From Gammaproteobacteria bacterium (GTDB taxonomy: Bacteria; Pseudomonadota; Gammaproteobacteria; Steroidobacterales; GCA-2729495), in contig JANQPY010000030.1 in NCBI GenBank assembly GCA_028285245.1, positions 1-45,718 on the forward strand: a stretch of 45,718 nucleotides of DNA, read 5' to 3'. The notes beneath the pieces are model-generated. The model saw only the letters and a program-made list of their open reading frames with translations, had not been told where the DNA came from and ran no database searches. The translations under genes and the position numbers were made by a program. This document shows positions 9,507 through 17,436 of this stretch, piece after piece. How positions within the stretch are numbered: position 1 is the stretch's first letter; the number at the start of each line of letters is the position of its first letter.

Positions 9507-10649
9507 ATGACAGCAGTTTCAGAAGTTCCAGCACACCCCTCCGTCTTCAGTCCCATTGAGGAGATCGTGGCGGATGTCCGTGCGGGCCGGATGGTCATCG
9601 TCGTGGACGATGAAGACCGCGAGAACGAAGGCGATTTACTGATGGCTGCTGCCAAGGCCAGGCCCGAGGACATCAATTTCATGGCCCGCTACGGCCGCGG
9701 ACTAATCTGCCTTACGCTCGGCCGCGAGCGTTGCAGTCAGCTGCGATTGCCGCTGATGGTTAACGATACGGATGAGAACAAGGCCACTAATTTCACGGTC
9801 TCGATCGAGGCTGCGGAAGGCATTACCACGGGTATCTCTGCGCATGATCGGGCTAGAACCATTCGCGCCGCCGTCGCGCCCGATGCAAAGCCGACAGATC
9901 TTCGCCAGCCGGGGCACGTATTTCCGCTGATGGCGCAACCCGGAGGAGTGCTGAGCCGGGCCGGGCACACCGAAGCGGGCTGCGACCTTGCGCGGCTCGC
10001 AGGATTCGAGCCCGCGGCCGTCATTGTTGAGATCATGAATGAGGACGGCACCATGGCACGCCGCCCCCAGCTTGAGGCCTATGCCAAGGAGCATGGGTTA
10101 AAGATTGGCAGCATTGCCGATTTGATTCGCTACCGGCTGGAACATGAGCAGGCGGTTGAACGCATTTTTGATGAGCCAGTCGAGACAGACGCAGGTCCGT
10201 TTCGGCTGATTGGCTACGAGGATCATGTCAACCGCCACGTGCATCTGGCGCTCGTTCTGGGTGACCCGGCAGGCGAGCAGGCACCACTGGTTCGCGTGCA
10301 TGTGGCTGACACGCTCGGTGACGTGCTGGGCGTGCAAGGCCCCAGTCTCGGCTGGCCTCTGCGCGCCGCACTGGACAAAATTGCCGAGGCAGGCTCGGGT
10401 GTGCTGGTGCTCTTGCGCTATGGAGAATCGCCGCGGGAGATTGCCAATGCGCTGCGTCGTCTGACCGCGGCGAAGCAGGTGCCCGAACAAGGGGATGGCG
10501 CGCAAGTTCTCCGCACATTTGGTACCGGGGCGCAGATCCTGCGCGACCTGGGAGTGACCAGGATGCGCGTGATGAGCGCGCCAAAACAAATGCATGCGAT
10601 TTCGGGATTTGGTCTCGAAATTGTAGAGTACGTGCACGAACAAGGTTAA
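9507..10649 (+). CDS. ribBA: DHBP synthase fused to a degenerate GTP cyclohydrolase II domain
   Basis: The N-terminal half (about residues 10-215) is 3,4-dihydroxy-2-butanone 4-phosphate synthase: it has [11 protein letters not shown] near residue 36, the GISAHDRA segment near 113, and [15 protein letters not shown] near 155, all active-site elements. The C-terminal half (about 225-378) has the GTP cyclohydrolase II fold signature but lacks the zinc-binding Cys cluster: where active enzymes read SECLTGD..GSLRCDC, this one reads [17 protein letters not shown] with no cysteine. The Arg/Gly-rich catalytic segment is also missing. The domain is therefore predicted inactive for GTP hydrolysis, a form seen in several gammaproteobacteria; a separate ribA should exist elsewhere. 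It sits 12 bp after ribE. Confidence 0.94.
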   Translation: MTAVSEVPAHPSVFSPIEEIVADVRAGRMVIVVDDEDRENEGDLLMAAAKARPEDINFMARYGRGLICLTLGRERCSQLRLPLMVNDTDENKATNFTVSIEAAEGITTGISAHDRARTIRAAVAPDAKPTDLRQPGHVFPLMAQPGGVLSRAGHTEAGCDLARLAGFEPAAVIVEIMNEDGTMARRPQLEAYAKEHGLKIGSIADLIRYRLEHEQAVERIFDEPVETDAGPFRLIGYEDHVNRHVHLALVLGDPAGEQAPLVRVHVADTLGDVLGVQGPSLGWPLRAALDKIAEAGSGVLVLLRYGESPREIANALRRLTAAKQVPEQGDGAQVLRTFGTGAQILRDLGVTRMRVMSAPKQMHAISGFGLEIVEYVHEQG

Positions 10650-10664
10650 CGGGCAGGGCAACCG

Positions 10665-11132
10665 ATGCGCACCATTGAAGGCGGCCTCACGATTCGCGAC
10701 GAGCGTTTTTGCCTGATCGCGGCTCGCTTCAATTCCACGATAGTCGACCGCCTTGTCGAGGGTGCGCGAGACGTTCTTTGTCGGCACGGCGCCGACGAAA
10801 ATCAACTGCAGCTGGTGAGGGTGCCCGGGGCATTTGAGTTGCCGCTGGCGGCGCAGCGCGCTGCAGCGAGCCGGCAATACGACGGCATTGTCGCGCTCGG
10901 TGTGGTGATCCGCGGTGCCACGAGCCACTATGACTACGTTTGCAGCGAGGCCGCGGGCGGGCTGCAAAGAGTCAGTCTCGAACAGTCTGTGCCCGTCGGC
11001 TTCGGTCTTCTGACCTGCGAGTCTATTGAGCAGGCGCTTGAGCGTTCGGGTACCAAGTCAGGCAACAAGGGTGCTGACGCAGCGCTGGCGGTTGTCGAAA
11101 TGATCAATCTGCTGCGTCAGCTCGGCTCTTAA
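10665..11132 (+). CDS. ribH: 6,7-Dimethyl-8-ribityllumazine synthase
   Basis: A 155-residue subunit that condenses the butanone phosphate made by the preceding gene with the RibD product to form lumazine. The conserved segments are PGAFELPLAAQ near residue 51, GVVIRGATSHYDYV near 83 (including the catalytic His), and NKGADAAL near 138. Members assemble as pentamers or 60-mer capsids. It lies 15 bp after ribBA and 13 bp before nusB, so it is almost certainly co-transcribed. Confidence 0.97.
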   Translation: MRTIEGGLTIRDERFCLIAARFNSTIVDRLVEGARDVLCRHGADENQLQLVRVPGAFELPLAAQRAAASRQYDGIVALGVVIRGATSHYDYVCSEAAGGLQRVSLEQSVPVGFGLLTCESIEQALERSGTKSGNKGADAALAVVEMINLLRQLGS

Positions 11133-11145
11133 CTCCGTTGCGTCT

Positions 11146-11553
11146 ATGAGCGCCCGTGGACGGCATGGTGCGCGTCGCTTGTTACTGCAGGCGCTCTACC
11201 AGCATCAGGTAGGCCAGCAGGACGCTGAACAAATCACCGCTCAGTTTTCCACGGAGCCAGGGTTGGCTCAGGTTGATGCCAACTACTTCACGACGATGCT
11301 TGCCGACATACTTTCGGTGCGCGAAGAGCTTGACCGCCGGATCGTCGCTGCTGCTGATCGCCCGCTGGACCAGCTTGATCCGGTGGAGCGGGGCGTCCTG
11401 TGGATCGGGCTGGCTGAGCTAACCCGTCGCGAAGATATCCCGCACCGCGTCGCGATTGACGAGGCCGTCAGCCTGGCCCGGGAGTTCGGCGCGGAGGGCA
11501 GCCATCGCTACGTGAACGCTATTTTGGATTCTGTGGCCGGCGCCGGTCGCTGA
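11146..11553 (+). CDS. nusB: Transcription antitermination factor NusB
   Basis: A 135-residue all-helical protein (E. coli 139) that binds boxA RNA with NusE/S10 in rRNA antitermination complexes. It opens with RHGARRLLLQALYQHQ, the arginine-rich RNA-binding helix, and ends with the conserved IDEAVSLAREFGAEGSHRY segment. The ribH-nusB-thiL-pgpA order is standard in gammaproteobacteria. Spacings are 13 bp before and 9 bp after. Confidence 0.97.
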   Translation: MSARGRHGARRLLLQALYQHQVGQQDAEQITAQFSTEPGLAQVDANYFTTMLADILSVREELDRRIVAAADRPLDQLDPVERGVLWIGLAELTRREDIPHRVAIDEAVSLAREFGAEGSHRYVNAILDSVAGAGR

Positions 11554-11562
11554 GCTAACCGC

Positions 11563-12558
11563 ATGCACGAGCACGAAGTTATTGCGCTGCTGAAGAGCAG
11601 GGCGCCTGCGCATCCTTCAGTTCAGGTCGGTATCGGGGATGACGGGGCCGTTACCACGCTGCCGCGCGATGACCAGGATCCCGCTGATGCTCGGCTGGTT
11701 ACCGTCACTGATAGTCTGGTCGAGGGCACCCACTTCCCGGCGGACTATTCCCCGGAATGCATCGCGCACCGCTCGCTAGCCACAAATCTGAGCGATTTGG
11801 CCGCGATGGGTGCGCAACCACTTTGGTTCACGCTAAGTCTGTCACTGCCTGCTGCCGAATCAACGTGGCTGGAGCAGTTCGCCGACGGGTTGTTCGCGCT
11901 GGCCAATCAAGTGGGCGTAACGCTGGTTGGCGGAGATACGGTGCGTGGCCCTCTCGCTGTGACGATAACGGCGCTCGGCCGGCCTGCAGGCAAGCATCCG
12001 GTCCTGCGCAGCGGCGCCGAAACAGGCGACCTGATTTTCGTGACCGGCGAGTTGGGCGCTGCAGGCTACGTTTGGCAGGCGCATGCAGAACTCGTGACGC
12101 CGGCTAAGGAAGATGCGCCGGATGCGCACGATAGCTTGCGCCGCGCATTCGATTTTCCGCAACCGCGGATCAAGGCGGGTACTGCGCTTGCCCCACTCGC
12201 GAGCGCCATGATTGATATATCTGATGGATTGCAGCCTGACTTGTCCCGCATGTTAGCGGCGAGCGGCCGCGGAGCTGAGTGCCAACTCGCCGATCTGCCT
12301 TGTGCGCATGCGCTGGTCAGGCACGTGGGCCTTGAGCGCGCGCGGGAACTCGCGCTTACCGGGGGTGATGACTACGAGCTGTGTTTCACGCTGCCACCTG
12401 AACGCCGTGACCAGCTCAAAGTCACCGCAGCTGACTGGTGCCATAACTTGACCTGTATTGGCGCCGTGACTGACGGCGATCAGCTTCGATGGGTGGATGC
12501 GACGGACCCGAGCCCTCAAGCGGAAACCTTCTCGCACTTTGGATCAAGTGCAACGTGA
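11563..12558 (+). CDS. thiL: Thiamine-monophosphate kinase
   Basis: A 331-residue ATP-dependent kinase of the PurM-like fold that makes thiamine pyrophosphate from the monophosphate. The N-terminus has the metal/nucleotide motif GIGDDGAV near residue 23; NLSDLAAMGAQP near 75 and LVGGDTVRG near 120 complete the active site, and ISDGLQPDLSRM near 213 plus LTGGDDYEL near 265 mark the second half. Its stop codon overlaps the GTG start of pgpA (GTGA at 12555-12558), indicating coupled translation. Confidence 0.97.
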   Translation: MHEHEVIALLKSRAPAHPSVQVGIGDDGAVTTLPRDDQDPADARLVTVTDSLVEGTHFPADYSPECIAHRSLATNLSDLAAMGAQPLWFTLSLSLPAAESTWLEQFADGLFALANQVGVTLVGGDTVRGPLAVTITALGRPAGKHPVLRSGAETGDLIFVTGELGAAGYVWQAHAELVTPAKEDAPDAHDSLRRAFDFPQPRIKAGTALAPLASAMIDISDGLQPDLSRMLAASGRGAECQLADLPCAHALVRHVGLERARELALTGGDDYELCFTLPPERRDQLKVTAADWCHNLTCIGAVTDGDQLRWVDATDPSPQAETFSHFGSSAT

Positions 12559-13052
12559 CCCCACGCTTTGATCATCGGCTCGCGCGGCAGGTGCTAAAGC
12601 ATCCGGTGCATTGGTTGCCTTTTGGGTTAGGCAGTGGGCTCTCGCCGGTAGCGCCTGGTACTTTTGGCTCACTAATGGCGGTTGTGATTGTTGCAGCGAT
12701 ATCGCCGATTGAGTGGCTTTGGTTCGCGCTGGGCGTCGGCGTTTTGTTTTTGCTCGGCGTGTGGCTTTGCGGCGTGAGTGCGCGGCAGCTCGGCGTGCAC
12801 GACCACGGCGGCATCGTGCTCGATGAGATCGTGGGCATGGGGCTTGTGTTGTTGTTTACGCCGCCCGGTTGGGGCTGGTGGCTGGCGGCATTCCTGGCTT
12901 TCAGGCTATTTGACGTATGGAAGCCCTGGCCGATTCGGGACGTGGATCACAGCGTCTCCGGGGGCCTGGGCATTATGCTCGATGACGTGTTGGCGGCAGT
13001 GTATGCCGTGATTTTCATCGGGCTGAGTGAGCGCATCTTGATAGCCATTTAG
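12555..13052 (+). CDS. pgpA: Phosphatidylglycerophosphatase A
   Basis: A 165-residue inner-membrane phosphatase that dephosphorylates phosphatidylglycerophosphate. The signature GSGLSPVAPGTFGSL is near residues 20-34, the acidic active-site segment DHGGIVLDEIVGMG near 84, and FDVWKPWPI followed by a Gly-rich GLGIMLDDV near 120-145. Hydrophobic segments fill the gaps. An upstream in-frame ATG at 12489 lies inside thiL; I prefer the GTG at 12555 that overlaps the thiL stop, which gives the family length (E. coli 172). It supplies phosphatidylglycerol, while psd later in the window supplies phosphatidylethanolamine. Confidence 0.95.
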   Translation: MTPRFDHRLARQVLKHPVHWLPFGLGSGLSPVAPGTFGSLMAVVIVAAISPIEWLWFALGVGVLFLLGVWLCGVSARQLGVHDHGGIVLDEIVGMGLVLLFTPPGWGWWLAAFLAFRLFDVWKPWPIRDVDHSVSGGLGIMLDDVLAAVYAVIFIGLSERILIAI

Positions 13053-13081
13053 CCTTCCTCCCGCAGACAGGGACTCTCCGG

Positions 13082-14386
13082 ATGGCCGAGCTCGCTCGTC
13101 GCAAAGTTGGCTCAGCGCCGTTGCCCGATCGCATCGGGAAATACGAAATCATTAAAGAAGTCGGCCAGGGCAGCACGGGCAACGTGTTTTTGTCCCACGA
13201 TGCCTATTTTGGCCGTGACGTGGCGATCAAGGTGTACGACATCGCTGCCGACGCTGACGAGAAACAGATCAAGATCTCGCGCAAGATGTTCTTCAACGAG
13301 GCGCAGATGGTTGGCCGGCTTCAGCATCCGAACATCCTGCCGATCTTCGATGCCGGCGAGGACAGCGGCAAGTACTACGTGGCGATGGAGCATGTGCAAG
13401 GCGCACGCACGTTGTCCGCCTACTGTCGCCCAGACAATCTCTTGCCGATAGGCGACGTTGTCAAGATTATCTACACCTGCGCCAAGGCGCTGCACTATGC
13501 CCACAAGCGCGGCGTGATTCACCGGGATATCAAGCCGAGCAACATCATGCTAACGACGGACAATGAGGTCCGCATTATCGATTTCGGCATCGCTATTCTC
13601 AAAGACGCTGACGTATCGCGCATCGAGGGGATCGCTGGTTCGCCCAGCTATATGTCACCGGAACAAATTCAGTCAGCTGAGATCACGCCTGCCTCGGACC
13701 TCTATTCCCTGGGTGCCGTGATGTACGAGCTACTGACTGGCCTGCGGCCTTTCCGGGCCAATTCGCTGTCGCGCCTGCTAAACCAGATCGTCTACGCCAC
13801 GCCGCCACCGATTCACCAGCTGCATAGTGATGTGCCGGAGGAACTGGAGGAGGTCGTGGCGACTGCATTGCAAAAAGAGCCGGCGCAACGCTTCAACGAC
13901 TGCGGAGAAATGGCCGCCAGGCTAACCCGCGTCTATCAGGGGCTGCGCAGCCATCAAAGCCGGCACGACAATCAGGAGCACTACGCAATCCTCCGCAAGC
14001 TCAGCTTCTTCCATGATTTCTCGCAGCTGGAGATTCGTGAGTTGCAGCGTGCCAGCGAATGGCGGGAGTACCAGTCTGGTGACGCCATAGTTCGAGAGGG
14101 AGAGATGGACGACCGCTTCTACGTGATTGTCGCTGGCAAAGTGGTAGTGGAGTCTAACGGCAAGTCTCTTGGCTACCTTGGCACTGGCGACTGCTTTGGC
14201 GAAACGAGCTACGTGATCGATGCCGCCCGAACCGCAACCATCAGGGCCGGTGGCGCCGTTACGGTGCTCAGCGTTAGCGCAACGTTGCTTGAGCAGGTAT
14301 CGACTGCTTGCCAGCTACGCTTCAATAAGGTGTTTCTGCGGTCACTGATCGAGCGGCTGCAGGGCTCAGGCAGCGCCGCAACCTAG
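13082..14386 (+). CDS. Ser/Thr protein kinase fused to cyclic-nucleotide-binding domain
   Basis: A 434-residue cytosolic protein. Residues 21-290 are a Hanks-type kinase with every catalytic element: glycine loop VGQGSTGNV (27-35), K50 in VAIK, helix-C Glu near 73, HRDIKPSN (147-154), DFG (167-169) and MSPEQ (191-195). Residues about 303-425 form a cNMP-binding (CAP-family) domain, including the phosphate-binding cassette FGE (372-374) with R383 in AARTAT, the residues that normally hold the cyclic phosphate, so ligand binding is plausible. There is no membrane anchor or PASTA domain. The order kinase then cNMP domain in one chain suggests direct allosteric control, a single-chain analogue of cAMP-dependent kinases; this is inferred. 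It follows pgpA by 29 bp and may be the last gene of that operon; xseB converges on it 15 bp away. Confidence 0.93.
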   Translation: MAELARRKVGSAPLPDRIGKYEIIKEVGQGSTGNVFLSHDAYFGRDVAIKVYDIAADADEKQIKISRKMFFNEAQMVGRLQHPNILPIFDAGEDSGKYYVAMEHVQGARTLSAYCRPDNLLPIGDVVKIIYTCAKALHYAHKRGVIHRDIKPSNIMLTTDNEVRIIDFGIAILKDADVSRIEGIAGSPSYMSPEQIQSAEITPASDLYSLGAVMYELLTGLRPFRANSLSRLLNQIVYATPPPIHQLHSDVPEELEEVVATALQKEPAQRFNDCGEMAARLTRVYQGLRSHQSRHDNQEHYAILRKLSFFHDFSQLEIRELQRASEWREYQSGDAIVREGEMDDRFYVIVAGKVVVESNGKSLGYLGTGDCFGETSYVIDAARTATIRAGGAVTVLSVSATLLEQVSTACQLRFNKVFLRSLIERLQGSGSAAT

Positions 14387-14401
14387 GACCGACCGCGGGA
14401 G

Positions 14402-14650
14402 CTAATCGTCTGGCGAGTCCCGAAGCTTCTCCGGATCCACGTCCTTAAGTTCTTTATCCACGAGCATGCGCACTTTCTGCTCCGCAGATCGAAGTGCTGT
14501 CTGGCACTCCCGGCTGATCCTGATGCCTTTTTCGAACTGTTCGAGGGACTTTTCCAGCGGTTGTTCGCCCGCCTCAAGGTCTTCGACGATACTTTCCAGT
14601 ACCGTCATTTGTTTCTCCAGATCAATACGTTTCGTCTTCGACTGTGCCAA
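14402..14650 (-). CDS. xseB: Exodeoxyribonuclease VII small subunit
   Basis: An 82-residue helical protein with the XseB pattern: FEKALxxLExIV-like opening (here DLEKQMTVLESIVEDLEAGE), then PLEKSLEQFEKGI and ending with AEQKVRMLVDKE. Several copies bind each XseA to form the single-strand-specific exonuclease VII. The start is uncertain: TTG at 14650 gives the family length, while an ATG 14 codons in would cut into the first helix. In most gammaproteobacteria xseB precedes ispA and dxs; here it stands alone, convergent with the kinase gene and divergent from rubrerythrin. Confidence 0.9.
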   Translation of the reverse strand: MAQSKTKRIDLEKQMTVLESIVEDLEAGEQPLEKSLEQFEKGIRISRECQTALRSAEQKVRMLVDKELKDVDPEKLRDSPDD

Positions 14651-14731
14651 TGTTCGGATCCGTTTTGCGTGACGTCAAAAGCGTTGCACAGTGGCCAGAT
14701 TTCAGTCAAACACGCACCAAACTGATACGGC

Positions 14732-14761
14732 TTGACAGCGGCTTCGCGTGCGGCCTATAAC
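14732..14761 (+). promoter_or_regulatory. Sigma-70-type promoter for the rubrerythrin gene
   Basis: TTGACA (14732-14737), an 18-bp spacer and TATAAC (14756-14761) form one of the best promoter matches in the window. Transcription would begin near 14768. The leader then contains GGCGCT-C-AGCGCC (14780-14792), a tight inverted repeat, and AGGAGAG (14800-14806) six bases before the GTG start. Confidence 0.7.
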
Positions 14762-14812
14762 TAGACTCATTCTAATAGTGGCGCTCAGCGCCCCGCAGCA
14801 GGAGAGAACTCA

Positions 14813-15232
14813 GTGGATCTGAAAGGCAGCAAGACCGAACAAAACCTAAAAGACGCCTTTGCGGGCGAGTCGCAAGCTAACCGCCGCTATCTGTATTTCG
14901 CCAACAAGGCCGACGTTGAAGGCTATAACGACGTGGCCACGGTCTTTCGCTCCACCGCGGAGGGTGAAACCGGCCACGCTCATGGCCACCTGGACTACCT
15001 GGCCGATGTTGGCGATCCGGCCACCGGTCTTCCAATTGGGGCAACGTCAGATAACCTGAAAGCTGCGGTCGCTGGCGAGACTCATGAGTACACGGATATG
15101 TACCCGGGTATGGCAAAGACGGCTCGGGACGAAGATTTCGACGAAATCGCAGACTGGTTTGAAACTTTGGCCAAGGCCGAGCGCTCGCACGCGAATCGCT
15201 TCCAGAAGGCTTTGGATACCCTCGACGGTTAA
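14813..15232 (+). CDS. Rubrerythrin family di-iron protein (no rubredoxin domain)
   Basis: A 139-residue four-helix ferritin-like protein. The di-iron ligands appear as the Glu in [11 protein letters not shown] near residue 18, the ExxH in [10 protein letters not shown] near 52-55, the Glu in VAGETHEY near 85-90, and the ExxH in [10 protein letters not shown] near 122-125. The C-terminal rubredoxin-like CxxC domain of classical rubrerythrins is absent, so it needs an external electron donor. Family members reduce hydrogen peroxide to water. GTG at 14813 is favoured by the AGGAGAG site six bases upstream; the protein then begins [12 protein letters not shown], typical of the family. It is followed by a terminator hairpin and then by an Fe-S oxidoreductase and a DUF3501 gene, plausible redox partners. 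Confidence 0.93.
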   Translation: MDLKGSKTEQNLKDAFAGESQANRRYLYFANKADVEGYNDVATVFRSTAEGETGHAHGHLDYLADVGDPATGLPIGATSDNLKAAVAGETHEYTDMYPGMAKTARDEDFDEIADWFETLAKAERSHANRFQKALDTLDG

Positions 15233-15245
15233 CGAGTTGTTAAGT

Positions 15246-15273
15246 GCGCCGGCCACGGGGCCGGCGCGCTTTT
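15246..15273 (+). terminator. Intrinsic terminator after rubrerythrin
   Basis: A perfect 9-bp GC stem (GCGCCGGCC / GGCCGGCGC) with a four-base ACGG loop, followed by GCTTTT. It lies 14 bp past the rubrerythrin stop. It should end or attenuate transcription before the downstream Fe-S gene, giving an excess of rubrerythrin mRNA. Confidence 0.8.
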
Positions 15274-15292
15274 CGCCTGCCTGATACCCGAT

Positions 15293-15310
15293 GTCACAAA
15301 TCTGCGTGAC
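15293..15310. promoter_or_regulatory. GTCAC-N8-GTGAC interrupted palindrome before the Fe-S gene
   Basis: GTCAC (15293-15297) and its reverse complement GTGAC (15306-15310) are separated by eight bases, about 20 bp upstream of the Fe-S gene start and after the rubrerythrin terminator. It could be an operator or the top of an mRNA hairpin. Only five bases per arm match, so it may be chance. Confidence 0.3.
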
Positions 15311-15331
15311 GCCACTACGCGGCCGCTCAGC

Positions 15332-16666
15332 ATGACCATGAGCCGTCGTGAAGGCAGCCTGGAGGCGCCTACGCGCCACGCGATTGACTGGCGCAGTCCG
15401 GACTTCTACGACGAAGCGCAGCTCTTCGACGAGTTGGAGCGTGTCTTCGATATTTGCCATGGCTGTCGCCGCTGCTTCTCATTGTGCAATGCGTTTCCGA
15501 CGCTGTTCGATGCTGTCGATGAGGGAGCCACAGGTGAACTGGATGGCGTAGAGCGCACCGTTTACTGGGATGTCGTTGACCAATGCTATCTGTGCGACAT
15601 GTGCTACATGTCGAAGTGTCCTTATGTGCCGCCGCACGAATGGAACGTCGATTTCCCACATTTAATGCTGCGCGCCAAGGCGCAGAAGTTTCGCGAGGAT
15701 GGCGCAACGTTAGCCGATCGCGTTTTAGCGTCGACCGATATGGTCGGCAAGCTGGCGGGTATTCCGGTCGTGGCGGAGGTGGTGAATGCCATCAACCAGA
15801 CCAAAACGGGCCGCGTGATGTTGGAGGCTGGATTGGGCGTTGATCGTCGCGCGCCTGTCCCTAAGTATCACAGCAAGCCCGCGCGTCGGCGACTTGCCCA
15901 TAGGACTGGACCTGAGCAATTGCCCAAGTCTGTCAATGGTACACAGGGCCGTGTGGTCTTGTTCGCGACCTGCTACGGCAACCGGAATGCGCCAGAGATT
16001 TGTGAGGACCTGGTACGCGTCTTAGAGCACAATGGTTGTGCAGTAGAGCTCGCTGCAAGCGAAGTCTGTTGCGGCATGCCTAAGTTGGAACTGGGCGACC
16101 TTGATTCTGTGCAACGGGCCAAGGAAAGAAATGTCCCTGGCCTGCTCGAGCGAGTAAAAGCCGGGTGGGATATTGTGGCGCCTGTGCCTTCCTGTGTGCT
16201 GATGTTTAAGCAGGAGCTGCCGCTGTTGTTTCCAGACGATGATGACGTAGCCGCTGTCGCGAACGCGTTCTTCGATCCGTTTGAGTATCTGATGCTGCGG
16301 CACAAGGGTGGCGCATTGATCACTGAGTTCGAGAACAGTCTCGGCCGCGTCGCCTATCACGTGCCTTGCCATCTTCGGGTGCAGAATATTGGTCTGAAAA
16401 CCAAAGAGGTACTTGAGCTTGTCCCCGAGACCGAGGTACTGGCCATTGAGCGTTGTTCCGGCCACGACGGTACTTATGGGGTCAAGCGGCGATTTCGCGA
16501 TGCTGCGGAGAAGATTGCCGGGCCGGTTATCAAGAAGGCAGAAAAAGCCGGTGCAGACTACTTGGCCAGCGACTGCCCCATGGCGGGTGAGCAAATCGCG
16601 TTGGGTCGTGAACACTTGATCCACACCCATCCCATGACCCTGTTGCGTCGCGCCTACGGGTTGTAG
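15332..16666 (+). CDS. Heterodisulfide-reductase-related Fe-S / CCG-domain oxidoreductase
   Basis: A 444-residue soluble protein of the GlpC/HdrD-like class. Two 4Fe-4S ferredoxin-type motifs lie in the N-terminal third: ICHGCRRCFSLCNAFP near residue 45 (CX2CX2CX3C) and QCYLCDMCYMSKCPYVPP near 90 (CX2CX2CX4CP). Two cysteine-rich CCG-type modules follow: ATCYGN with SEVCCGMPK near 212-255, and VPCHLR, ERCSGHDGTYG and SDCPMAGEQ between about 345 and 425. In relatives such modules bind a further Fe-S cluster at which disulfide or quinone chemistry occurs. No membrane segment or flavin motif is seen, so it needs partners. Its position between rubrerythrin and DUF3501 suggests that it passes electrons to rubrerythrin; that is inference from context. 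A second ATG two codons downstream (15338) is equally possible. Confidence 0.9.
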   Translation: MTMSRREGSLEAPTRHAIDWRSPDFYDEAQLFDELERVFDICHGCRRCFSLCNAFPTLFDAVDEGATGELDGVERTVYWDVVDQCYLCDMCYMSKCPYVPPHEWNVDFPHLMLRAKAQKFREDGATLADRVLASTDMVGKLAGIPVVAEVVNAINQTKTGRVMLEAGLGVDRRAPVPKYHSKPARRRLAHRTGPEQLPKSVNGTQGRVVLFATCYGNRNAPEICEDLVRVLEHNGCAVELAASEVCCGMPKLELGDLDSVQRAKERNVPGLLERVKAGWDIVAPVPSCVLMFKQELPLLFPDDDDVAAVANAFFDPFEYLMLRHKGGALITEFENSLGRVAYHVPCHLRVQNIGLKTKEVLELVPETEVLAIERCSGHDGTYGVKRRFRDAAEKIAGPVIKKAEKAGADYLASDCPMAGEQIALGREHLIHTHPMTLLRRAYGL

Positions 16667-16701
16667 CGGGAAGGCCCAGCAAAGCTCGGTAGCGCCCACC
16701 G

Positions 16702-17283
16702 ATGGATCATCTCCAAATCAGTGACCTTTACAGTCTGGAAGACTATGCCAGGCTGCGTGCGGACTTCAGAGCGCGCGTGCTCGAGCATAAAGCGCATCGC
16801 AAGGTGGCGCTGGGTGACCACGTCACGCTGCTGTTTGAGGACCGGCTCACGATGCACTACCAGATACAGGAGATGCTGAGAGCCGAGCGAATTTTTGAAG
16901 AGGCTGAAATTGTTGCGGAACTCGAAGCCTATAACCCTCTGATACCCGACGGGACCAATTGGAAAGCCACCATGCTCATCGAGTATCCCGACGTAACAGA
17001 GCGGCAGGCCGCACTGCAGCGGTTAGTGGGGATCGAAGTGGCCGTTTGGGTTCAGGTGGCCGGGTGCGACCCGGTCTACGCGATCGCCGACGAGGACCTT
17101 GAGCGAACCTCGGATGGCAAAACTTCCGCGGTGCATTTTCTCAGGTTTGAACTCACCGAAACGATGGTCAGCTCGCTTAAGTCTGGCGCCGGTGTGACCG
17201 TCGGCTGCGGTCATCCAGCGTACTCATTCGATTCTACCTTAGGCGACCTCGTGCGCGAGTCGCTCATCGCAGACCTCGATTGA
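16702..17283 (+). CDS. DUF3501 family protein
   Basis: A 193-residue cytosolic protein without recognised catalytic motif. The conserved stretches are YARLRADFRARVLEHKAHR near residue 13, DRLTMHYQIQEMLRAERIF near 48, and NPLIPDGTNWKATMLIEYPD near 75; these identify the DUF3501 family, whose function is unknown to me. The C-terminal half is beta-rich with a single GCGHPAY motif near residue 173. The gene starts 35 bp after the Fe-S oxidoreductase. Association of this family with rubrerythrin and CCG-type Fe-S proteins is recurrent in proteobacteria as I recall, supporting a shared redox role. Confidence 0.87.
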   Translation: MDHLQISDLYSLEDYARLRADFRARVLEHKAHRKVALGDHVTLLFEDRLTMHYQIQEMLRAERIFEEAEIVAELEAYNPLIPDGTNWKATMLIEYPDVTERQAALQRLVGIEVAVWVQVAGCDPVYAIADEDLERTSDGKTSAVHFLRFELTETMVSSLKSGAGVTVGCGHPAYSFDSTLGDLVRESLIADLD

Positions 17284-17436
17284 TTTTCCGGGAACCCCCG
17301 GGCTAGCGTGAGCTGATTGAGGCTCTCGCAAGGATTGCATATTGGCGCAGTCCGTCTACCATGCAAGCGTTGTTGTCGCACACCGCGGGTCGGGCCTGCC
17401 GTGTCTGGGTTAGTTGTATTTCTTAGGTGGATATTC

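Noticed and set aside
10098-10967. 289-codon minus-strand open frame
   Set aside because: Antisense to ribBA and ribH, both securely identified.
14678-14686. TGACGTCA palindrome in the xseB/rubrerythrin intergenic region as an operator
   Set aside because: A single 8-base palindrome without spacing to a promoter or second copy is not enough to support a site.
17284-17301. CCGGG-AACC-CCCGG hairpin after the DUF3501 gene as a terminator
   Set aside because: No T-run follows the stem on the coding strand; the TTTT lies before it.
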